From the NCBI GenBank assembly GCA_009911175.1, contig QXWX01000131.1, forward strand, positions 1-15,823: a stretch of 15,823 bases of DNA, in the 5' to 3' direction. Shown piece by piece: positions 7,898 through 14,640 of this stretch. Source of the DNA: Lachnospiraceae bacterium (GTDB lineage: Bacteria; Bacillota_A; Clostridia; Lachnospirales; Lachnospiraceae). A program made the translations under genes and the position numbers. The notes below the pieces were generated by a model. That model searched no databases. It was given only the letters and a program-made list of their open reading frames with translations, and was not told the DNA's origin. Position 1 is the first letter of the stretch. Every line of letters begins with the position of its first letter.

Positions 7898-8893
7898 TCA
7901 CGCTCCTGCAGAATCATTTGCCTTCATGACAGCAAACGGACAGCGCTTCGTCTTGTCCTTCGCCATCGCGTTGATCGGGTTCGGAATCTCCCATCCCAGC
8001 CGCATCACAGCCCGCAGCGCAACCATATCATTCTGCATCAAGTTATACAGTATGTCACCGGTCGCAGGATCCTGGATAATACCCTGATCAAACAACTTAA
8101 AAGTAATATCCTGACGGATGCTGTATACCATCTGTGAAAAATCTCCGGAGATCATCAGGGCTTTGCTCCTGTCAAATGCCCCATTGCGCGGGAAGTTCAT
8201 CGGAGAACCGTCCAACGAGTATGTTGTACCTGTCTGCATATCCGACTTGAATACCGGCTGTCCGGTTGTATCTTTCAGCCCTCGCAGTTTCGCCCTCATG
8301 GTAATATCCGCCATATGGCCGTTGACAAAATAACCGCTCTCCTCAACCTTTGCGATCACGCCATTCTCACCCAGAATAGAGTCATACAGATCTGATCCAA
8401 GCGTTGTTACCGCACCTGCCTTCGTAGCCGTGGTCACAACACCATCGCGCCACGTCTGCGGCTTATCAATATCAAATAAAACAGCGCCATCGATCTTCTG
8501 TCCGAATGCCTCTACCAATCTCGGCCTTACTTCCCCCCAGATATCATAGTCTGCATCATCAAGAACCGCCTCAGAAATCGGCACGATGACCGCAATCTCC
8601 TCCGCAATGATAACCTTTTTATCCCATGCCATTGTAGTCAGCTTCTTTTTTGCCGATCCGCCCTCTCCATTAACAAAATATGCCAGAGGGAGCAGGTCAA
8701 GCACCGGCATCTTATACTGTGCCGCCGTCATATTCGCAAGTCTGCGGCCACGCTGTAAAACGGCAGACTGTTCTACCACGCCCTGGATGATTTCGTGGCT
8801 TTCCTGCACCGGGATCAGTGCCTCGGCATCTGATCTTGTAATCGATGTGCCTGTAAAAAGCTGCAAGTCAAAAAGTTTTTTATTTCTATTCAT
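7898..8893 (-). CDS. HK97-fold major capsid protein
   Basis: A 331-residue capsid subunit. After an N-terminal leader (MNRNKKLFDLQLFTG) come the elements of the HK97 fold: the helix with IPVQESHEIIQGVVEQSAVL (about residues 27-46), RGRRLANM, the E-loop region with YFVNGEGGSAKKKLTTM, then IAVIVPISEAVLDDADYDIW (about 96-115), a common signature of this family. The C-terminal part ends in AVMRLGWEIPNPINAM. The ATG has AAGGGAG 8 nt upstream and follows the scaffold stop by 17 nt. No covalent protease domain is present. The leader shares FDLQLFT with the scaffold protein, a likely Prp-type cleavage site. Confidence 0.9.
   Translation of the reverse strand: MNRNKKLFDLQLFTGTSITRSDAEALIPVQESHEIIQGVVEQSAVLQRGRRLANMTAAQYKMPVLDLLPLAYFVNGEGGSAKKKLTTMAWDKKVIIAEEIAVIVPISEAVLDDADYDIWGEVRPRLVEAFGQKIDGAVLFDIDKPQTWRDGVVTTATKAGAVTTLGSDLYDSILGENGVIAKVEESGYFVNGHMADITMRAKLRGLKDTTGQPVFKSDMQTGTTYSLDGSPMNFPRNGAFDRSKALMISGDFSQMVYSIRQDITFKLFDQGIIQDPATGDILYNLMQNDMVALRAVMRLGWEIPNPINAMAKDKTKRCPFAVMKANDSAGA
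8851..8873 (-). other. FDLQLFT leader-peptide code in the capsid gene (candidate Prp cleavage motif)
   Basis: These bases encode the FDLQLFT leader of the major capsid protein. They match 9483-9505 in the scaffold gene at 20 of 23 positions. The three differences are all synonymous (Leu, Phe and Thr codons). Confidence 0.7.
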
Positions 8894-8910
8894 AGTTTTT
8901 TCTCCCTTCT

Positions 8911-9519
8911 TTACCTTCCAAACGCGGAGCGAATAGAGGTGTTGATTGAATCATTTACTGTCTGGCCCGTACCTGATCCGCCATCTGGTTTCCCGGTAGA
9001 AACCACTTTGTACCCCTGCCCTGTGAACCTAGGGTTCTCTTTCAGGAATGCGTCAGCGGCCTTCTTAAAATCTGTCTTATCATCTACTTTTTTGCCGACC
9101 TTGAACAGGACATAGTCCAGATCGTCGGTTTTCACACCCTTATCACGAAGGTAATTGGTGTTTTTCATTTCCTCCACCTGTGCCAGCGCCGCATCCCGTT
9201 CCTGCTCTACAGCGGTAACATTAGGTTGCTGTGCGGCTTTCTTAGCCCTGAAGTCTGCAAGAGCCGCTGTCACCTCTTCCTCACTCATACCCTGCCTTTT
9301 AAAATAGTCAGAGAGCGCCGCCTTCGTTGCCCGGTCAGCCCTGGCTTCCGCAATCTGCTCTGCCTGTTCATAACTATATGTCGCGTTCCTGGATGCTCCC
9401 CCGGCATTTGTCTGACTGCCGTTACCTTTTCCAGCTGAACCTGCCCCTGTACCACCGGTACCAGATCCGCCATCACCGCCGTCCGTGAAAAGCTGCAGGT
9501 CAAAATATCTCTTTCTCAT
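8911..9519 (-). CDS. Capsid scaffolding protein
   Basis: A 202-residue acidic, helix-rich protein upstream of the capsid gene. It starts MRKRYFDLQLFTDGGDGG, has a Gly/Ser/Thr-rich low-complexity linker (about residues 13-45), a charged coiled-coil-like centre (YEQAEQIAEARADRATKAAL and then VEQERDAALAQVEEMK), and a small C-terminal segment NDSINTSIRSAFGR. This composition and position are classic for Firmicutes phage scaffolds (DUF4355-like), which template procapsid assembly and then leave. The ATG is preceded by GTGAGG at 7 nt. The N-terminal FDLQLFT is shared with the capsid protein. Confidence 0.87.
   Translation of the reverse strand: MRKRYFDLQLFTDGGDGGSGTGGTGAGSAGKGNGSQTNAGGASRNATYSYEQAEQIAEARADRATKAALSDYFKRQGMSEEEVTAALADFRAKKAAQQPNVTAVEQERDAALAQVEEMKNTNYLRDKGVKTDDLDYVLFKVGKKVDDKTDFKKAADAFLKENPRFTGQGYKVVSTGKPDGGSGTGQTVNDSINTSIRSAFGR
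9483..9505 (-). other. FDLQLFT leader-peptide code in the scaffold gene (candidate Prp cleavage motif)
   Basis: This is the partner of 8851-8873. The encoded peptide is identical but three codons use different third or first bases, so the peptide rather than the DNA appears to be kept. Confidence 0.7.
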
Positions 9520-9573
9520 TTTTTCATCCTCACTTTCTGTGGTAATCCCGTATTTTATGCCCCGTCAGGCATG

Positions 9574-9596
9574 AAAAAAGCACCCCCTTGGGATGC
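9574..9596 (-). terminator. Intrinsic terminator-like hairpin between prp and the scaffold gene
   Basis: Reading the minus strand, GCATCCC-AAG-GGGGTGC forms a 7-bp stem (one G-U pair) with a 3-nt loop, followed by six T. It starts 6 nt after the protease stop. A second small inverted repeat (ATGCC/GGCAT, 9557-9572) lies just downstream, before the scaffold ribosome site. No convincing promoter was found between it and the scaffold start, so partial read-through or antitermination would be needed. Confidence 0.7.
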
Positions 9597-9601
9597 ATAA
9601 T

Positions 9602-9892
9602 TCACTCGTCTATAAAGTTGATACATGGGCAATTCTCCGCTACCCCGCAGATTCCCAAAAACCAGGTATCAATCAGGGCCTTGCCTGTGTCATTCATAGT
9701 CTGCCACTTAATACAGACATTGCCTGCCTCTACACTTTCATACAGCTGTAGACCAGCAATATCTTTCAGGCCCCGGATCAATGTAAGAGTCAACGCCGAA
9801 ACCGCGGCACATACGATATCTGAACCCTTTGGGGCTGTATTCGCATGGCCTGATACACAGATCCTGTCCAACGATACCGTAATATTGATCAT
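9602..9892 (-). CDS. Prp-like cysteine protease (ribosomal-processing protease family)
   Basis: A 96-residue protein with the Prp (formerly DUF464) signature: SGHAN (His16) followed by GSDIVCAAVSALT, which holds the nucleophile candidate Cys28. His22 and Cys34 are the matching pair described for Staphylococcus aureus Prp, which removes the N-terminal extension of ribosomal protein L27 after a NLQFFA-type motif. I start at ATG 9892 because GGAGG lies 7 nt upstream; the frame continues 10 codons further without a site. It lies directly upstream of scaffold and capsid genes whose leaders contain FDLQLFT, so a role in maturing those proteins is likely (inference). The gene is flanked on both sides by terminator-like hairpins. 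Confidence 0.85.
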   Translation of the reverse strand: MINITVSLDRICVSGHANTAPKGSDIVCAAVSALTLTLIRGLKDIAGLQLYESVEAGNVCIKWQTMNDTGKALIDTWFLGICGVAENCPCINFIDE

Positions 9893-9904
9893 GCTGTTTC
9901 CTCC

Positions 9905-9941
9905 AAATAAAATACCACTCACTCCGAAGAATGGGTGGTAT
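9905..9941 (-). terminator. Intrinsic terminator with UUCG tetraloop after the immunity gene
   Basis: On the minus strand a 7-bp stem (ATACCAC/GTGGTAT), one C-A mismatch and a 5-bp stem (CATTC/GAGTG, one G-U) close on a TTCG loop flanked by C and G, the extra-stable cUUCGg tetraloop. TTTATTT follows. The hairpin begins on the last base of the immunity stop codon and ends just before the GGAGG of the prp gene. Confidence 0.78.
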
Positions 9942-10117
9942 CAATCTTTTGATGTATGAATCACTTTTTCTATATCTTCTATGGTAATGTCAATTGTCTC
10001 CCAGTCTTTTGGAGAGCTCCCTACATCAGCAATAAAAACTTTATTTTCAAAAGCTTCCACAATGGATGCTTCCCTTCCATCTTTCAAGAGAACTGTATCA
10101 TATTGTTTAACAACCAT
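9941..10117 (-). CDS. Candidate immunity protein to the MuF-linked toxin (DUF4926-like)
   Basis: A 58-residue acidic protein that starts MVVKQYDTVLLKDGREASIV, continues with a short beta-rich part (KVFIADVG), and ends in EDIEKVIHTSKD. The YDTVLLKDG opening and short beta-strand pattern recall SH3-like DUF4926 proteins, which I associate with toxins of this kind; the match is by eye. The ATG directly follows the toxin stop (TAAATG) with AGAGGTG 6 nt upstream, so translation is coupled. GC is about 37% in a sampled 120 bp (hand count), like the toxin end of the upstream gene and unlike the rest of the operon. Direct protection from the toxin is inferred from pairing, size and order. Confidence 0.62.
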   Translation of the reverse strand: MVVKQYDTVLLKDGREASIVEAFENKVFIADVGSSPKDWETIDITIEDIEKVIHTSKD

Positions 10118-10456
10118 TTACTTCACCTCTTTAATATACGCACTTGACATAGAAACCGTACCGTCTTTTCTACGGATCCATCCAACAACGACATTTGCAG
10201 GAGTACCTTTTTTTCCGTAAATAATTATTTTTTGCTCATATCGGTCTCCATAGCCATTATTCCCTTTGTATGTTGAAGGATATTGAACTGCTTTTTCCTT
10301 GATTTGATCACGCAGCTCCTTCCAATTATCAGCAGAATATCCTAGCCTTGAATTAAAAGCTGCTCCTTTTGCAAGCCCCTCCGGATGTTCTCCGCCAAAC
10401 AAATAATGTGTAAATTTTTTATCTGGAACTATTACATTCGCAGCATCCGGAAGTTT
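10118..10456 (-). other. Toxin-like C-terminal domain (DUF6883-like) of the minor capsid protein
   Basis: This is the domain-level extent, residues about 459-570 of the protein. The KFTHYL...EHPEG...LGY...W pattern at the start and the GWI...KDG...SAYI ending match DUF6883-type polymorphic toxin domains as I remember them; a nuclease of the barnase/EndoU/colicin-like class is a possible fold. No catalytic residue can be named with confidence. Confidence 0.55.
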
Positions 10457-11830
10457 TAACTCTGAGTGGTCGAGCAGTTCATTTCGTCTCCGGTAATCTA
10501 AATGAACAAATTTCCACTTCTCAGTATTATTATATTTTATCTGCCCGAAATTAGCAAGTGAGCCGATCTCATCCCCAAGGATTTTTTTATACTTTTCATA
10601 CTGCTTGATATCCCGATCCGCATTCTCAATCATTTCTCTTGGAAAAAGATTCATTACAGACTTATCAGCGGGTGCAATCCGGCCGCGCATATCCAGATAG
10701 ATCCTCTCACGTTCCTGTTTCAGGTTCAATCTATCCGAGAATTTAGCATACTCATCCAACTGTGCCTGATATTTGCATCTGGCAAGCATAATCACATCTG
10801 AATCTGCCCCGCCTGCTTTTAACAGTTCTACCTGCTCCCGCTGTGCCCGCATTGCCGTCTCCATCTGGCGTTGACGCTGCTTTGCTTCGTAAGTCGTATA
10901 TTCCTTGCCTTTAAACTGCTTTGGCGTGTTTTCCTTCCTATTCTGTTCTTCCAGCCATTCATCAGACCAATTTCGCTCCGATACACCTGGAATAAATGGA
11001 TACCGCTCATGGTAGCAATTGGCTCCTTCCAGTCCCGTCACAGTGCCGAGCCCGCAGATACTGTACAATTCATCCCTGGAATAAACCTTCCCCTGCCATA
11101 CCTGATGTGTCGGACGTGCTCCCGCATGCCAGGCAACCTCAAAGAAATTCGTCCCCAGCTTCGCGGCATTGATATCGGCAATATGTCCTGTCAACTGCGT
11201 GATCCCTGTCATAACCGCCCGTCTGGCTGCTACATCCACCCTGTTCGTGTGTCCCGACGCATAATCAATCTTTCGGAGGCCGCTGTTGGTAAGCTGTGTC
11301 ACTACCCTCCGCAGCGTACTGTTATAGTCGAACGCCCCGGAAACTATGTCCATACAGGCTCCGTCCAGATATTTCTGGTAAATCTCCGCCAGCGGCGTCA
11401 ATACCCTCCGTCCGTTTCCATAATCCAGATAAAATCCAAGCGATCCGGTAATGTTCTCCAACTCAGCCCCCGTCTGCCGGATCAGTGTTTCGACTGTCTG
11501 CTGCAGCTCCCCGTTCTCTTCAAATGGGATAAACTTCTGGTTCACTTGCTCGTATACATCCTTATTCCGGACATATTCCCAGTCAATCACCTGGTCATAC
11601 AGTTCAAACATATCCGGATAGGACGCATTCAGGGCATCCTTAATCATCCGCTCCACATCCTCGGAAGACACCCCCAGGATAAGGAGGCGGTTGATCTGAT
11701 AATCCGCGGTACTTGTGATCTTCCCCGCTTTTTTTATCCTCCGGATGATATCCTGCATGATACGGGCTTCCAGATCCAGGTAGTTTTGCCCGATCTTTCT
11801 TGACAGTTTTTCTTTATATTCCTGATTCAT
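10118..11830 (-). CDS. Minor capsid (MuF-type) protein with C-terminal toxin-like domain
   Basis: A 570-residue two-part protein. Residues 1 to about 380 form a phage minor capsid protein 2-type body: helical N-terminus, then HAGARPTH (235-242) with WQGKVYSRDELYSICGLG, and GANCYHERYPFIPG (269-282), motifs of MuF-like proteins that enter the head with the portal. A charged helical stretch (about 300-385) leads to a linker with ANFGQIKYNN and WKFVHLDYRRRNEL, which I recall from other minor capsid proteins carrying toxins. Residues about 459-570 look like a DUF6883-type toxin domain: KKFTHYLFGGEHPEGLAKGA at its start, VVVGWIRRKDGTVSMSSAYI near its end. The last 190 codons are AT-rich (about 39% GC versus about 55% in a sampled N-terminal stretch). 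GGAG lies 9 nt before the ATG, 6 nt after the portal stop. Toxic activity is inferred. Confidence 0.83.
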   Translation of the reverse strand: MNQEYKEKLSRKIGQNYLDLEARIMQDIIRRIKKAGKITSTADYQINRLLILGVSSEDVERMIKDALNASYPDMFELYDQVIDWEYVRNKDVYEQVNQKFIPFEENGELQQTVETLIRQTGAELENITGSLGFYLDYGNGRRVLTPLAEIYQKYLDGACMDIVSGAFDYNSTLRRVVTQLTNSGLRKIDYASGHTNRVDVAARRAVMTGITQLTGHIADINAAKLGTNFFEVAWHAGARPTHQVWQGKVYSRDELYSICGLGTVTGLEGANCYHERYPFIPGVSERNWSDEWLEEQNRKENTPKQFKGKEYTTYEAKQRQRQMETAMRAQREQVELLKAGGADSDVIMLARCKYQAQLDEYAKFSDRLNLKQERERIYLDMRGRIAPADKSVMNLFPREMIENADRDIKQYEKYKKILGDEIGSLANFGQIKYNNTEKWKFVHLDYRRRNELLDHSELKLPDAANVIVPDKKFTHYLFGGEHPEGLAKGAAFNSRLGYSADNWKELRDQIKEKAVQYPSTYKGNNGYGDRYEQKIIIYGKKGTPANVVVGWIRRKDGTVSMSSAYIKEVK

Positions 11831-11836
11831 ACTACA

Positions 11837-13276
11837 TTACTCCATCACTGACATCTGCTCCGGAAGGTTCTCCTGGGCCTGTTCCAAAGTCTCCCCGTAC
11901 CATTTCGCACGGTATTCCGCCAGGGACATAGCACCCATTGACACGTCCTGGCGGTCACTTTGCCGTTCCGTAGTCTTGTCCTCGATGATGGAGTCATCAA
12001 AGGCAATTGTAACCGCAGTACTCTCATTCAGACCAGAGATTCCCATGCTGATCCCCGCCCGGATGATCGTCCGGATCAGCTGGATCAGGACACGCTCCAG
12101 TACCAGTTCATGCTTCTGCAGAGAGCGGTACATATCCGAATTTTCACTGATCACCTCCGTGGCCGTTTTCACTCCGCCACCCTCAAATTTGTACCGATCC
12201 GTACCGAACCCACATTTTAAGGAAAGCCAGTTCAGATCGTCATTGATCGCACTGCTGTGCTCTTCAATCCTCAGCTCCATATTGACCTCATGCATAGCTT
12301 CCTTTGATTCGGAATTTTTGAAGTAGTCCTCTGGAAGCTCGTAAAATACCGTATCGTCCGGATCGAAGACAGCATCCCCGAGCTGCGTAGTCAGTAACTC
12401 TGGCGCAACAAATATACGTTTGCGTCCTAAAGAAAACTCATTCGCATAGCTATCATATTCCAGATCCAGCTTCTTGATCACATCGATCGCGTTTGCGAAC
12501 AAAGCCACCCCCATCGGGTTTGTAGGATCTGTATCCGCATTATTTACCATGTTCAAACGGTCAATTATAAAAAGCGGCTGATCAGAACCCGTCTCAATCC
12601 GCTCAGCCAGCCCGCTGAAAGTCGGAATTGCTTCCCATTCCTGAGGTGTCAATTCCTTCCCTGCTCCTTTGGTATTTTCCACAACTGTGTTTTCAATCAC
12701 ATACTGTTTCCGGTTCCCGTCAGAAATATCTTCCAGACGATGGTATTGTATGTGGACATACTTTTTTCGGTGGTGCGTTTTACAGAATGTAAAAATGCAC
12801 TCCGTAATCACCTTATTCTGCCAGGAGGTCGGATAAATATTAGAAGCATCCACATAGTTGATTCCCACGCTTCCGTCCGTCATACGTCCAGATTGATCCA
12901 GGATCGCATCCTTGATATGTACCACGTATGCAGCCGTCCCAAGAGCGGACTTCCATTCCTGGTACTCATTTCCCAGTTCTTCCCATGTGTTTTCTGTCAG
13001 AACCTGCTTTACAAATGTGTCTGTTGTCTCATCCGCAATTGTTATCGTCACCCGTTCATTGAGAAGCAAGTCGGCCATATCTTCACAGACCTTTTTCGCC
13101 ATCCCAAGCGTATACCGGTCGCAGTTCACGGATGCACCGTTCCCCCTGTACACTTTATATCTATGAAATTTTCTGACTTTGGAATCATACCAGCTGCGCC
13201 ATATCCGGATCTGCTTATAAAATGCAGGATCTAAGGTATCAATCCCTTTGTTTCTAAAATAACTAAAAATATCCAT
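11837..13276 (-). CDS. Portal protein, SPP1 gp6-like
   Basis: A 479-residue portal subunit. Portals form the dodecameric ring through which DNA enters and leaves the head. The N-terminal part has IWRSWYDSKVRKFHRYKVYR (about residues 25-44) and KKVCEDMADLLLNE (about 66-79), typical of SPP1-type portals. In the middle lie NPMGVALFANAIDVIKKLDL and YDSYANEFSLGRKRIFV; toward the end are GGVKTATEVISENSDMYRSL, the conserved clip/wing-domain signature, and the HELVLERVLIQLIRTI helix. It lies between the large terminase and the minor capsid gene, as in PBSX/SPP1-type clusters. GGGGTG and AAGGG sit directly upstream of the ATG. Length is normal. Confidence 0.92.
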   Translation of the reverse strand: MDIFSYFRNKGIDTLDPAFYKQIRIWRSWYDSKVRKFHRYKVYRGNGASVNCDRYTLGMAKKVCEDMADLLLNERVTITIADETTDTFVKQVLTENTWEELGNEYQEWKSALGTAAYVVHIKDAILDQSGRMTDGSVGINYVDASNIYPTSWQNKVITECIFTFCKTHHRKKYVHIQYHRLEDISDGNRKQYVIENTVVENTKGAGKELTPQEWEAIPTFSGLAERIETGSDQPLFIIDRLNMVNNADTDPTNPMGVALFANAIDVIKKLDLEYDSYANEFSLGRKRIFVAPELLTTQLGDAVFDPDDTVFYELPEDYFKNSESKEAMHEVNMELRIEEHSSAINDDLNWLSLKCGFGTDRYKFEGGGVKTATEVISENSDMYRSLQKHELVLERVLIQLIRTIIRAGISMGISGLNESTAVTIAFDDSIIEDKTTERQSDRQDVSMGAMSLAEYRAKWYGETLEQAQENLPEQMSVME

Positions 13277-13290
13277 CGCCCTTCACCCCT

Positions 13291-14640
13291 TTAGTCTTCC
13301 TTCACCGGAAGCCAGTGCTTGATCTTTGACCACTCCCCCATGACCAGGTATCGTATGGCATCCATACAATGATCCCCGGTTTTAATAGGTTCTTCCTTGC
13401 CCTTTTCTATAGAATCCTTATCATATTCATACGTCCCAAACTCATCAATTGCCCTTTCCTGCTTTGGAGATATGCTCATCACATGGAAGGTCAAGGCTTT
13501 CTGCGTCCTGCTGATCCCCAGCTTCACATCATTTTCAGCATCACGGATCAGTACCGGAACACCGGCAAGCCTGCAGGCTCTCTTGATCTCTTCCTGCAAG
13601 CCTTTTGCGGAAGGGTCCATGTATAAATAGAATTTAACGATCGGTGATCCATATTTTTCTCCCAGCTCCATAACGAAACTGACAAAATCCCGGGCGTATA
13701 TAGAAGGGCTCTTCTGGTGTCCGCTTTCCCGGCCGCTGTGGTAATATTCTCCCAGACCTCTTAGCTTTCTTCCAGCCATATCCAGACCAGCTGCTTGGAA
13801 TGTGGTTGCGTTCTGCTGGCCGTAATCACCGCCGATCGCAATAACAGAAAACTTCTGCCCTTTTTCGGGCTCCCTGATATGGCTTTGACTGAACATATAA
13901 TAGATTGCATCATCAATCCCTACGGCTTCGCCCAGCCATACCCAGCGATACATTTTCAGATCCGCGATTTTCATTTCCTCCGCTGTCCCGATCAGATCCT
14001 GTCCGAGCCAGCTTACAGGTACATCCCGATAATCCGTATGAATATGAATGCAGTCCTTCCGCTTCTCCATCTTTTTGCACCACTGGTTGATCGGTGCATT
14101 CGGATTCTTTGGCGGATTATACAGATAGATCATCTGGAACCCACTGCTGTTCCCGCGGACAAACGTTGCTTCGATGTTGGTCAGCTCGTCCTCGCCTTCC
14201 CCATCATCAAAAAATTCCGTCAGCTCGTCCAAGATGACCAGCTTGATCGGCTTATCCTCGTCAATGATCCCCTTCGTATCGTCAATCCCATCGGAACCAG
14301 CAAAGTAAATCGTAGTGCCATATTTTTTATATGTAATCTCCATCGGCGATTTTGTGATCCGGAACTTGCTTTTCGGTATTTTCAGCCGATTGATCCCGCG
14401 GAGGATCTCCTTATACACGGTCTTCCGGAGCTTGTTGTGGTGCTTTCTGAGTACAACCACAGAACCATGCCCGTCAGATACAATCTGGTAATTTGCCCGG
14501 ATCGCCGCATAACTGGACTTGGTACCGGCACGCCCGGAAGTCAGGATGATATGCTTATAGGTCTTGTTGTTGAATATCCCCTGGTACTTCGGGATAATGA
14601 TCTCCGATATTCTGACTTGCTTTTTCTTCCGCTGCGTCAT
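13291..14640 (-). CDS. Terminase large subunit, PBSX family
   Basis: A 449-residue packaging motor with ATPase and nuclease halves. ATPase: Walker A-like SGRAGTKSS (residues 35-43), Walker B VILDE (135-139, Asp138/Glu139), and the coupling-type stretch YLYNPPKNP (172-180). Nuclease: GGDYG (Asp272), YMDPSAKG (Asp342) and HCMDAIRY (Asp427), a plausible metal-binding aspartate set. The ATG has an in-frame TAA codon immediately before it, so this is the earliest possible start; GGAGG lies 14 nt upstream, rather far. The gene overlaps the small subunit gene by 86 nt, so translation is probably coupled. No frameshift or missing motif is seen. Confidence 0.93.
   Translation of the reverse strand: MTQRKKKQVRISEIIIPKYQGIFNNKTYKHIILTSGRAGTKSSYAAIRANYQIVSDGHGSVVVLRKHHNKLRKTVYKEILRGINRLKIPKSKFRITKSPMEITYKKYGTTIYFAGSDGIDDTKGIIDEDKPIKLVILDELTEFFDDGEGEDELTNIEATFVRGNSSGFQMIYLYNPPKNPNAPINQWCKKMEKRKDCIHIHTDYRDVPVSWLGQDLIGTAEEMKIADLKMYRWVWLGEAVGIDDAIYYMFSQSHIREPEKGQKFSVIAIGGDYGQQNATTFQAAGLDMAGRKLRGLGEYYHSGRESGHQKSPSIYARDFVSFVMELGEKYGSPIVKFYLYMDPSAKGLQEEIKRACRLAGVPVLIRDAENDVKLGISRTQKALTFHVMSISPKQERAIDEFGTYEYDKDSIEKGKEEPIKTGDHCMDAIRYLVMGEWSKIKHWLPVKED

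Noticed and set aside
10871..11803. Plus-strand open frame of 310 codons opposite the minor capsid gene
   Set aside because: It is fully antisense to a well-supported gene, has no recognisable motif and no clear ribosome site; its composition reflects the opposite strand.
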